A stretch of 64,000 nucleotides of DNA from Parapristionchus giblindavisi (lineage: Eukaryota; Nematoda; Chromadorea; Rhabditida; Diplogasteridae). The DNA lies in NCBI GenBank assembly GCA_943737045.1, contig CALSFV010000090.1, forward strand, positions 186,001-250,000. The letters are read 5' to 3'. Positions 35,322-47,400 of the stretch are shown here, piece by piece (the stretch's first letter is position 1; every line of letters begins with the position of its first letter). The translations under genes and the position numbers were made by a program. Below the pieces are notes generated by a model. It saw only the letters and a program-made list of their open reading frames with translations. It was not told the origin of the DNA and did not search any database.

Positions 35322-35329
35322 ATCATCTA

Positions 35330-36812
35330 GGTGTGTTCCATTGGATGTACCAATCTGATGTTGATGAGGGTGAATAGTTGTAGCATTGTCCCATCATGAC
35401 GGATGTCACACACATACTCAGATCTCGATGCTTACTCATGGTCACACCGTGTAGCATAGAATCCTTACTCACCCATCCTCTATACCCACAAACCCCGTAC
35501 TTTACCCTCATTCAATCTCGGTTACTCATTATATACCCTATCGTACTTCTTTCATAAAGGTATATTTGGTCATCATGCTTTAAACAACTCGGACGTGCAT
35601 TCTGTGAATGTTAAACTTTAATGTAAATACAAGTTAATAAAGACTTACTGATTATGATTGTGGCAGTTGGGAGACATTCCGCAGAACAAGTGATACACTA
35701 TCAGGTGGGACACAATGGAAAGACAGCAATAGAAATATATTTTTACGAAAGAATGATGGCACAAATTGGGGGCGAAGGACGTTGTGCGGAGATCTACGGT
35801 AGCCTCGAGATACTGTAGTCGAGTTCAAATGATGAACATGATTAAAGCAATGGGACCACGGACACCTAAAACAGCCCGAGAGGACGAGTGCAAACTTTCC
35901 GAAAATAATTAACAGTATGCTAACAATCGCTACGAGACACAATGAACACGAATGAACACCATACCGTATAACATTTTCCGAGTATGACAAGGGCCGGCCA
36001 CGAAAGTGAAAAATTATTCCATATACTTTAGCATAATCTAAAGGGTTTTCGTGGTAGGACTCAACACGCACCTATATTTGGCAATTAGCCAACTTTTCGC
36101 GACGCGACCGCAACGCGAGCTAAACTCGTCCTCTATGTTTCCGTGGGGACTGATGCACTGGAATGTTCGGAATTCGACCGCTTGGGTTGCACAACTCGGA
36201 TGCAAGTGAATTTGCTAAACTGCGACGTGGCTAGCGCTCTAATTCAGAGATTACGGTTATACAGTACTTGAAATCACACTGGTCATAAAATAATTTTCCG
36301 TTCCGACATTTGAAATCATTACGGGGTGGTGTACTAAACCTCGCCACGATTTCACTTGGAACATTATTTATTTCAGTTTACATTTATTTTAATAATTTCT
36401 GTATATCGTTCGATTCGTTGTCGCGAATTAAGCAAAGAAAAAATAGGAAACATATGATTATGCAAAAAATCACACCATGAAAATGGAAAATTCTTCATAG
36501 AAGAGAGATTTCCGTGCGAGACCTTGGCTGAGTATCGGCGCGTTATGTGTTAGAGAGAAGAACGGAATAAAACTATTCGCTTTTTCTTTTTCTTTTTGAT
36601 TTTGATGTCGTTTCGCATGTATTTTAGACTTTAAATTTGTTATGTGTGCATTCTGGTTATTCGATTCCTTCCCGCTCCGGCCGTTCAGTTATAGACGCGA
36701 AAATGAGACGCGTTGCAGGCTCTTGAATTAAAAAGTTAAATGTCGATGTATCTGAATTTTCCGTCGCATTTATTTTTTATAAATGTGAAAAGCTCAATGT
36801 TCAGGGTCAAAC
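35330..36812. other. Region between the secreted gene and rpl-5
   Basis: Contains the presumed 3' UTR of the secreted gene (AATAAA at 35636-35641) and the rpl-5 promoter. A 139-codon minus frame at 35652-36071 has one hydrophobic stretch but no motif and poor splice context. An acceptor-like TGTTCAG at 36798-36804 precedes the rpl-5 ATG by 8 bases, a likely spliced-leader site. Confidence 0.5.
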
Positions 36813-38308
36813 ATGGGCTTCGTCAAGGTCGTGAAGAATAAGGCCTACTTCAAGAGATATCAGGTCAAACTCCGCAGACGTCGTGAGGGTAAGACCGACT
36901 ACCAGGCTCGCAAGAGACTGACCGTCCAGGAGAAAAACAAGTACAACACCCCCAAGTACCGCTTGATCGTCCGTTTCACCAACAAGGACATCACTGCCCA
37001 GGTTCGGTAACCATTTAATTTGCAAGTTTGTTTATTCTTCTATTTATCCTTTAAGCATCAAATTTATGTAAAAGTAAGCCAACCGTATTGAAATGAACTA
37101 AAATACTAAGGTGGTGTTACATTTTCAAAACGTGCGCACGCCGTCGCCCTCTCCACCGCGTCTTCGTCGATACGGCGTGCGCACGTTTTGAAAAATGTAA
37201 CACCACATAACCAATTCTCTGTTTCAGATCGCCTACTCCAAGCTCGAGGGAGACATCATTGTCTGCGCCGCTTACGCCCACGAGCTCCCCAAGTACGGCA
37301 TCAAGGTGACCATTTGTTCAGTTCTTTTTAATTGATTGGATGATAGTGATGAAATAGAAGGGAAAAATGGGGGAATCGAGGAACATGAGTGTCTTACGTA
37401 GGCAACATTTATGTGATTTTTAATTTTTCAGTATTCAAATATTCATTTTAAGGTTGGTCTTACCAACTACGCTGCTGCTTACGCCACCGGACTTCTCCTT
37501 GCTCGCCGTCATCTCAAGAACCTTTCTCTCGATTCCACCTACAAGGGACTCGAGGAGTGTAATGGAGAGTTCTACAACGTTGAGCAGGAGGGAGATGCCG
37601 CCCCTTTCAAGGCTGTCCTTGACATCGGACTCGCCAGAACCACCACTGGTGCCAAGATCTTCTCCGTCATGAAGGGAGTTGCTGACGGAGGAATCGAGGT
37701 TCCCCACAGGTAAAGCTTAATTATTAAATTTTCAATTTAATTCTTCATGTTGTTTTGGAAATAAATGTTTCTTAGGGATAACGACTGGATTAATTTTTTT
37801 ATTGTTGCCAAGTTACATTACATTTTTACCTTTAATTCAAACCTATTCATACAATTTTCCAGTGAGACCCGTTTCTTCGGATACGATTCCGAGTCCAAGG
37901 AATACAACGCCGAGGCTCACCGTGATCGTATTTTTGGAAAGCACGTCGCCGAGTACATGAAGTCCCTCAGCGAGGAAGATGAGGATGCCTACAAGAGACA
38001 GTTCTCAGCTTTCATCAAGAACGGAGTTTCCGCTGACGGACTTGAGGCTGTGAGTCTTCTCTTCATTTATTCAATTGTTCTCGTAAAGTTTTTTTTCATA
38101 TTTTTTCTCAATCAATTGTTGTTTTTAGATGTACAAGAAGGCCCACGCCGCCATCCGTGCCAACCCCGAGGCTGCTGCCAAGAAGGACGCCAAGGTCGAG
38201 AAGAAGAGATGGACCGCCAAGAAGCTCACCTACAGCGAGCGCAAGAACCGTGTCAACAACAAGAAGGCCTACTTGCTTCGTCTCAAGGCTCAGATGGAGG
38301 ACCAGTAA
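36813..38308 (+). CDS. rpl-5: 60S ribosomal protein L5 (uL18)
   Basis: Exons 36813-37001, 37228-37305, 37453-37709, 37863-38049 and 38129-38308 join in phase to 296 residues, about the family length (C. elegans 294). The N-terminus [19 protein letters not shown], the block [19 protein letters not shown] and [17 protein letters not shown] are hallmarks of eukaryotic L5, and the lysine-rich C-terminus ([12 protein letters not shown]) is typical. L5 binds 5S rRNA and, with L11, joins the 60S subunit in the nucleolus. Codon use is strongly biased to C-ending codons, as expected for high expression, unlike neighbouring genes. Intron 1 holds a 96-bp foldback element. The XPG gene starts 138 bp downstream on the same strand. 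Confidence 0.97.
37109..37208. mobile_element. Foldback MITE in rpl-5 intron 1, ATGTGGTGTTA family, copy 2
   Basis: Arms 37111-37144 and 37172-37206 are inverted copies sharing GTGTTACATTTT and AAAACGTGCGCACGCCGT, with a 27-bp GC-rich loop. The transcript could form a strong stem. The right end read on the minus strand begins ATGTGGTGTTACATTTT. Confidence 0.85.
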
Positions 38309-38445
38309 ACCGCAATTGTTCTTGTTGTTACAATATAAATTTGTTACATTTAATTGTTGTTATATGTTGCTCACACAAAAAGTTTATGCATCTTATGTAC
38401 TTGGAAAAAGCGCCTTTTAAAAGACACTATCTGTGTTTAGTTCAC
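38309..38445 (+). promoter_or_regulatory. Intercistronic region between rpl-5 and the XPG gene
   Basis: Only 137 bases separate the rpl-5 stop from the next ATG. A TGTGTTTAG acceptor ends at 38440, five bases before the ATG, and an AATATA-like signal and T-rich stretches precede it. This is the spacing of nematode operons, where downstream messages receive a spliced leader. Operon status is an inference from layout. Confidence 0.5.
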
Positions 38446-41400
38446 ATGGGAATACATGGCTTGTGGCCTATTATCGAGTCTACTACTGAACACATAACTT
38501 TAGAGAAACTTGAGGGGAAACGTGTCGCAGTTGGTTGGTTAGGTGCTTTCATCCACTATTATTATGGCTAAATTGTAGATGTGTCAATTTGGTTATATCA
38601 AGCACAACTCGGGTTTTCACCTGATTCGCCTTCTCCACATATTCATCTACTGATCCGGAGATTAGCCAAACTTATTTTCTACAAGATTCGACCTGTTTTT
38701 GTATTCGACGGACCCAGTGTACCAGCGTTCAAGAATAGAGTGCTAGTAAGTGATTGTGATGCTTTGATTATTGTTCAATCATCGATTGAAGGAAGAACGA
38801 GCGATGAAGAGACATGCTGATGATATGGTAGTAACAAAAGAGAAGATGAAACATCTTGAAGATCTAGCTAGAAGTAATGTTCTCTCTTCATATATTACGA
38901 AAAATGTTGTTCCACACACTCGCCTTTTGTTCTTTTCTTTGCGACAATTCTGGACACCATACTAGAATGTTGAAATGGTGACATTGTAGCATGTTCTTGA
39001 ATTAAGATGAACATGAACCAGAGACTGTACAGAAGGTGCTGACGAAGTTGAGAAGTCCCCAGAAGAGGAAAAGAAAGGAGGAGGAGGAACGGATGTTCGA
39101 GCTACCGAGTACTTCAAGGTACGGTTGTTTTTGGTATACTGTAGGGGGGGGGGGGAGTCAGCGTTAGTGACTTGTTCTCCTCGTGTATAGTTCCCACCTA
39201 AACCATGTTGAATTCATGCAGTTTTTCTTGTGAAATATCATTATACCCTTTCAAAATGTGGATACTTATTCATACTTGAAGAATCATAGGTTGAATTATC
39301 GATTGGTGTTCAGAAGTAAAGAAACGAAAATAGGCGAGGGAGTGTATAAAGCGAGGAGCACACGTGGGCGACCTTTGGCGCTTTTCGTTGCCCATCTTTT
39401 TGAACAGAACACAAGTGATTGATTTCAGGCCTGTGATAACTATAGAAGATGATGAGGAAGAGGAAGAGGAAGAAGAAGAAGAAGAAGAGATGGTGTGTTA
39501 TTATTATCATGATTATGTTCATACAAATAAGTTAATTAAACTGTAAACAATAGGGCACTGATGGCCGTGCAGCCGAAATGCTCAAATGGGATGAGGAAGG
39601 ACTGATGGATGATGTCATGGCTCTAGCGACCAGACGAGAAACCCTCAGAGCACAGCGGCTCCTTCCCGGACAGGTATACTGTAGTTATCGATCCATTTCT
39701 TTTACCTACATGAGATACTGTATACAGTAGTTATCGTGTTAGCATTGTGCTTGGTTATGCCATAGGCATAGGTGGGCAGGCGGGGGAAAAGGCTGTGCGC
39801 AAACTAGGAGGAAGGAGAGGCAAGGCTGTGCACATGGCTATTTTTTGGAGAATTCAACTGGAAAATGTCCATTTTTTTGCTATGCAAGGCTATGCGCAAG
39901 GCCCCGATGTTAAGGCAAAGCTGTGTGCAAAAAATATTCGTTTGCACGCGCCCACCTATGGCCATAGGTTAAACGAAGAGTTGGGTCATCTAGTTTATTG
40001 GTCAGACGCGTTTCGGGTGTTGAACCCAACTGTAGTTATCGATCGATTTATTTTACCTACGTGGGAGGGTTTTGCCTCTAGTGGCAGCAACCCACCTTTT
40101 TTTGCGTCCCACCCACTCGATTTTAACTTCCAGTGGCAAAGGTTTCCCACATATGGAAGGTACACTGTAGTTATCTATTGTTTCGTCTTCCCTGCTCTGA
40201 CAACCTTTGTCGCTGGGAATTAAAATGGGTGGGTCGGACATTAAAATCTGCTGTTGCATTGCCTATTTGAGTGACTCACCTTCTTTTCATTTTTTCATGA
40301 ATTTTGGCTAAATCGGGTGGGTCGGGTGCCAAAACCGGGTAGTTCGCTAGCGGCACTGCCGTCCAGGCATGCCTGACAGGTGTGGTGGAGATATCGATCG
40401 ATTCGTTTGTCTGCTATTGCAGGTATACTGTTGAAGAGTATTGAACAGTGTATACTAGACTAGACAGTTTTTTGTGCAAGCTGAGCACACACAAAATGGA
40501 GTCGAAAGCAGTGGCTATATTATTCATTATTTTTTCAACTAAAAATCTGGATTTGCACGATGCTGGAATGGTTCCTGTTCCTCTGACGAGGTCATTTATT
40601 GATTGATCGCTTCAGGTTCCGAAAGGATCGGAAGACTTCAGTGCGTTCCAAATGCAGCGATTGCTCGGAAGAAGTAGGCTGAATGAGAGAATTGAAGAGG
40701 TTAGTCGTTCAGTTTTTGTTGTTTATCCGGTAATGCCATGTTAATTTTCCGGAAATAGCACTCCGGAAAAGCAAAAGGGTGTTAATTTTGTCCTCTTGTA
40801 AATAGCACTGTAAAAAGCAAATATCTCGGTTCCCTGAGTAGTTAGAGATTTGGAACTTGGTTTTTGGGTTAAAAACCGTGAAAAAAAAACTGATAATCGA
40901 ACTTTCAAGTCTCTAGCTCTACTAAGAATGGAGATATTTGCTTTTTACATGATTTTTCCGGAAAATGTTGGACATGCAAGTAAAAAGTAAATATCTTCGA
41001 TCGTAGTAGAGCTAGGCACTTGAAACTTCGTTGATAATATTTTTTCATGGTTTCTAACCCAGAAAAAAGTTTCAAGGCTCTAACTAGTCAGGGTACCGAG
41101 AAATTTGCTTTTTTACAATGCTATTTACAAGAGGACAAAATTAACACCATTTTGCTTTTTCCGAGTGCTATTTCCGTAAAATTAACACCACATAAATGAG
41201 AACGCGACAGCTTGAATTAGGATTCAATAGGTCAACTATTGTACACAGACATGGTCTATGGTTATCCCATGGGATAGACCCACCCGCAAAAATTCGCCTT
41301 TCATGGGTACCCACCGGCAAAATTGGGCCATAAATTGACGATTTTCTTGAAATTTTCACGATTTTGGGGTACACACAAGTGTTTTTTATATCAAAATCCG

Positions 41401-44400
41401 TTACCCACATGCGTTTTTGACCCAAAATCTAGGTATCCACACGCATTTGAAGGGTCTGGGATATTAATAGACCATCACTGATTGTACACTGGGTCAGACA
41501 CTACACCTCAATTCTTTATATATTTCTTTGTGTATCCTAATAGTAGGCGTGATGAAGAATATTTAGAATAATTTACTTATTACGGTTCGAAGCTTAAACA
41601 TTTTATTATCAAACGAAATTACACCAAACATAATTGTGAGAAATGTCGGGCTTGCGGCAGGACTGTTGGTTTCTGGTTTACTAATAATAATACTTTAGTA
41701 TGCTGGTACGTAATGAACAATATATTTTAGGATTTACTGAAATAGTGATACTTTTACGAAACTTAAAATGTAGTGTTACACGCGCATTTTGCTGTGCATA
41801 CTGGATCGTGCTTGATTATCGATTTGTATTGCTGATTATCGATTATATGATGATGACTATATGTTCAGCTGAAGCGAGCTCGTGAGGGTGAACGAGTGGT
41901 ATTGATCTCTCGAGAGGGACGGAAGCGAGAACATCGTATTGAATGGGATAATCATGATGATGAGTGTATGATTGTGCATGAGAAGAAGGTAGGAGTCATA
42001 CATTTATTTATTTATCATATACCATAAAGATATTTTTTCAAGTAAAATGAAAAAAAATTAATTGTAAGATAAAAAATTAAAGTTAACAATAAGAAATCTG
42101 CACACGGTAAATACGGGGATTATTGATTTTTCTATTAATAAAATCTCACTCAGTGAAGCAATTGCGATATTAAAGGTATTTTGAAAACCTGTCAGACTTG
42201 ACCGTAAAAATTATCTATTTTGTTTATTTTGAAACAGAGGCGTAATATTTTTTTGACTTCCAGGATAATTAAATATGGCCTCCCATTTTTCAACCATGTT
42301 TTTTTTCTAAAATGAACTAGTCGTAGATAGGGATATGATAGTGCAATTACTTATAAGATGCCTGTCGCCATATCAATCAATATGAATCGATACTTGCTAC
42401 CGTAAACCATATTGTGCCCTTTCCAGCCAGAACGAGCGAGTGAAGATGTGTGCAGGATGACACTCACTCTGGATTACATGAATGCAGTCAGTAATGATGG
42501 TGAAGACGAGATGAAGCACGATGATGAGAAGATGGAGAGAGATGAGGAGGAGGATGTGCAGGTATGCAGATACGGTAGAGGATATGGTAGTCAACTGGAA
42601 ATATTGATTGGTATACTGTAGTCAATTTTAAATATTGAAAATATCGATTGGAATTATCGATTACTAAATGAACAGCTACATTCATTTCTTGATTGCATAA
42701 TGCGACTACCAACTGTAGACAGGGCGTACTACTATATAAGTGTTAATCCAAGAATTATTGGGCAATCCATCTGAAATATATGATGTAATCTGTAAGATGT
42801 GCACGAATTCACGGGACACTGATATTATGCACTGCAGTTTATGAATACTGTATGCGTACAACTGTATTGATTTATTCATTTAATTTGTCGTACATTTCAT
42901 CGATGATTCAAAAATTTATCATCAATTGAAATTGAAAAAAAACAAGAAGAAATGGACTTATTCATATTTATCCTTTTTTTTAAATTTCCTGATTTGTTTT
43001 TCGTAGCGTGCCATCGCCCTTTCACTGGTCGATCGTGGAGTGGTACCGAAGAGTAGAGGGGAGTACTTGAGTAAGACATCATTACTGGAAGAGATTACGA
43101 GGAAGAGGGAATGGGAGAGGAGGAGGAATGAGGGTAAGTATATTTATTTCATACGTAGGCGCGTGAAAACGATTGTTCCCGAATTGGCCTTGAAAGATCA
43201 CCGGCCTAGCAGTGATGACCCTCAGGACTTCGTGTGCCTTGAATAACGGGTTGTACCTTTACCTTTTTACCTATTGTCAGCCTATCTACATAAGCGTTGC
43301 TTCATATGCGCAACCCTATTTTGAGAAGGAACAGCGTGTGGTCAGCCGAAAAAACCAGTTTTGCGTGTGGGTGCTCGTAAAAATCAAAATATTGCGTGTA
43401 TGTCTATCGAGAGCGAGAGGCGGAGCTTAAAGTGCAAGGGGGCGGGGCGTCGGATAATCGGAAGAAGCGCCATTTCCACTGTACTCTCGATATTAAAAAC
43501 AATAGTAATAGTCTTTATAAAGTGGCATCAGTGGAAAGGAAATGCACAATATAGGTAGAACACGCGGGTACACATGAAATAAATTATAAATTATCGATCA
43601 TAAATTAGAGAAATTCGATACTTGATAGAATTCAGCTTTGTTCATTGTGCACTTCTGTTTTTCGTCTATTACGGTTGTTCTCTTGGTTGGCACAGAGACG
43701 ATCTGACACCTGTAAAATTGATAATCATACATGGGCGCCGACATGGGGTGCCCCCTGTAAAAATAGGGCTTTTCGAAAATTTGTGGAATGCCCCTTGTAA
43801 AAAATGACGTTTAGGTGAAATTTTTGAAAAAAAACGAAGGCATGTAAAATTAGCCACTTTTCGTTCGGATGTCCCCTGTAGAATCCATCTCCATGTACCC
43901 CGCCCATGTATGTTGATAATCGATTATTTTACCAATTGCAGAATCGTCCTCGTCAAGTGACGAATCCGATATGATCGATGTTCCCTTCGATGATGACGTC
44001 ATCATCAAGACAGATGACGTAATCGTCGATGACGTCACAGACGTGCCGGGTCCATCATCGGCGTCGACTTGGACTCCGTCACTTCCCGAGGACGGAGACG
44101 TGCACGGACGAGCGCCCACGATGCTGACTGCGAATACTACGGTAGGAGAGGAGAAGGATCGATCGGGTGTGCAAGAGTACAGGGAACTGCAGGTACGGTA
44201 GAATGTTATTGATTCATTGTGATCGAAAATTAATGGAGGTGTAGAGTAGCGTGAAGAATTTATAGTATATGTTCTGTTAGATTCTCATTTCACTTGAAAT
44301 ATCGATTGATAATTCTTGACAGGAAGTACTGACCGCGTGTGGGTTCCCGTGGATCGAGGCACCTGGAGAGGCCGAAGCGCAGTGCGTCTGGCTACAGAGG

Positions 44401-47400
44401 GAGGTACGGTAGATGCAGTGGGAGGTACGGTAGATGCAGAGGGAGGTAGGGTAGATACAGAGGGAGGTATGGTAGATACAGAGGGGGTACGGTAGACGGG
44501 AGGACACTGTGGGACATGTGCCAATTATTGGAGAGTCTTATAACAGATATCTCTCATAATGGTCCTTGGTAAAGCGGTGTTCTGTAATCTTCAAATCCTC
44601 ATGCAGAACTTTCTAATCTTCAAATAGCGCACCGTTGATTAGTACAACTGACAAGGGAAGCACGGAACCAATTCTGTAAGGGACCCATATGGGTAGTTAG
44701 TGTTGAGGGGGAGATCGACAAAACTGTTTTCAAAAGCTGCACCGCGGACCTACTAATCGATAATATCGATCGATGCACACGACACTTAAATACCCAAGGA
44801 GATGCAACGTAGAGTGGACAACTGCCTTCAACCGGGAGCGCATCATACTAGCACTCCCATACCCCCTGGTTCGATTCCCGTCCCGGTCATTAATCTTTTG
44901 CTGATTTTTACAAACTTCCTCAACTTCATTTTCATTGTTTTATCAACATTTCAGAGCTTTATCATTCGAATAGAATACGGTGAATGAAGATATATATATA
45001 AGGGGAACTACACCTAAATAATCAGCATTGGTGCAAACATTCGAAGCAGAACGGCTTCTCACACTTGGGACAAAGAGTGCATCCTTCTTCCTTGCATTCA
45101 CATGGATAATCGCTGCCTTTTCCGAATATGTAGGCCTTGGGGCAGGGATTTTTGGAGCGTGGTGGACAATCACTATTTGAAATTATCGATTAGCAGGTCC
45201 GCGGTGCAGCTTTTGAAAACAGATTTGTCGGTCCCCCCCCCCCCCCCCTCAACCCTATCTACCCATATAGGTCTCATTCAGAATCGTTTCCGTCGCAACT
45301 GGTGCTTCCCTTGTGAGATTGTTCATTTTAATAAAAAAAAACTTTGATTGCTTTGATTACTGTAGCTAAAAGAATTTAGATTCACTATTATTAATTGATT
45401 GATAGATTATTGATCATACATGGGCGGGGTACCCGGAGCTCGATCATAGGTCGAATAGCTAGGTTATCGGATTTTAAAATGCGGTCAGGTTTTTCAATTT
45501 TAGGCAAACTTGGCTCAAAATGCGGTCAGGTTTTTCGATTTTTGTGAAATTTTGTCTCCAAAGGCGGTCAGGTTTTTCGATTTTTTGGGGAATTTTGGCT
45601 CAAAATGCGGTCAGGCTTGGTACTTTGTAACATACTTTTCGACCTATGGCAATGATAGAGAATTTAAAATTCAGCCGTTACAGATAAATGGTTAATTTTA
45701 CAGTGGGCCTTCACTTGTTTTTTTTCTCAAAAATTTCACCTAAATATCATTTTACAGGGGGCATTCCACAAATTTTCGAAGAGCCAAAATTTTTTTTCTC
45801 CATTTCTGCGCCAATGTATATATATATGTATGTTATTGATTGACTTATAAATGCTTGATGTTCTCAGGGTCTGGTGGATGCAGTTGTAAGCGATGACAGT
45901 GACTGCTTCGCCTTTGGTGTAGGCAGACTCATACGGTACATGTTCAGTCGTGAGAAGGACATTGAGTACTACGAAGGAACCAGGATCGAGCGACAACTGA
46001 GTAAGTGTCAGTAAAAACTTGGCGAGAAGGGAAAAGGCTGTGCGCAAACCGGAGAATTGTAAGGCGAGGCTATCCGCATGACCATTTTTTGTAGATTTGA
46101 CTGAACATTTTCCAATTATTGCGAGGCAAAGCTATGCGCAAGGCCCGCAAGGGAAGGAAAGGCTGTGTGCAAAAATAATTATTTTTTTCAAAAATAATTC
46201 TTTTTTCCCACCTATGCTTGGGATCGGTTGTTTTTAGGGATGTGGTGAAACATGGATCTGACGGGGAAGGGAAAGAACGAGAAATGGAGAATAATATTGA
46301 GAATAATGCGAATTGATGAGCAGACTGATAACTCATTCATTTCATTTCAAACACATTTATCAAGAGTTCGTTAGATCGAGGGCTCTGGTGTTCATGGTAT
46401 TCCAATTCCTGCTCTTGGCTTCTCTTAGGAAGTTAGACGCTTAAGAAGACTGGTGAATTTTCAACAATATATTGTCTATTATTTTATTGCTAAAATTAAA
46501 TGGAACAAATCAACATTATTACTATTAATACTTCTTTATGTGGTGACAGTGGCGGAAAAGAGATTCATATGGGGGTGAAATACTGTACTATATATAACAC
46601 ACTATCTGAGAAAGTCGACATAGGTGCGGTATCGACGAAAAATAGATTTTTCTGTTTTATGTATGATAATTACAGGCTCCATGAGTATAGTTCACTGGTA
46701 CTTGGAAATTCCTTCCAATTGAAAATTCGCTTCAGGAGGTGACCACACTACGATTTGGCGCCTTTTCCTAAAACATTTCTTTCGTATCCAATCGATTCGG
46801 GAGTGGGTGCACTCGACTCCTTGGCTAATTCTAAGAAACTATTGTCGAGGAGAGTTTTTTGATCAACGGTCAACGAAGGCTGGAAATGAGAATTTTCGAA
46901 AAAATTTTTACATTAAATTAATTCTCACTATTTTCCCATGGGGCAGGAAAACTTTTTATTTGCTTAATACCTTCTACATATTATATTACACCTTTGGTTT
47001 AAAATTCATAATTTTTTTTTAAATACGAATTATATGAACTAATCATTTTTATAACGAATTCGTGAATTATGGTGTGCTCCTACAGTAATCCCTAATCAGT
47101 TAATTTGGTTTTTTCGCTAATTTTAAGCATATTTTCAGCTGTTTTCTTTACAATGTTAGAGGTATATGAGTATTCTGCACCATCGGAGTGCAACTGCACG
47201 GTATATCTCGTAATTACATTACTGATCGTACTTGTGATGTACGTGTACTGTAATTTATGTGCTCTCTCTAATTCTCTGATCAGTCTATATAACCGATAAG
47301 AAAGAGTACGGAACGGCATGAGTATGGTAACTACTTCGCAAGCTGGCTCGGATACGAAAGTGAATAAAATTTACAGTACAGGTACGATCAGTAATGTAAT

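Larger units (their letters stand above)
33049..35329. repeat. Near-identical duplicated tract, second copy (2,281 bp)
   Basis: Direct copy of 14221-16497. Just left of it (about 32,777-32,860) is a more diverged version of the same DNA (GATGAGATCTCTGAAAT ... GCAGCCTAATCGAG). The near-identical tract therefore seems to have been laid beside, or converted over, an older copy. Confidence 0.9.

Noticed and set aside
35652..36071. 139-codon minus frame with a hydrophobic stretch
   Set aside because: No motif, no supporting neighbour exons; more likely chance in the rpl-5 upstream region.
37765..38571. A 268-codon plus frame covering the end of rpl-5 and the start of the next gene
   Set aside because: It runs through rpl-5 introns 3 and 4, the stop region and XPG exon 1 in mixed frames. 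The spliced models explain the DNA.
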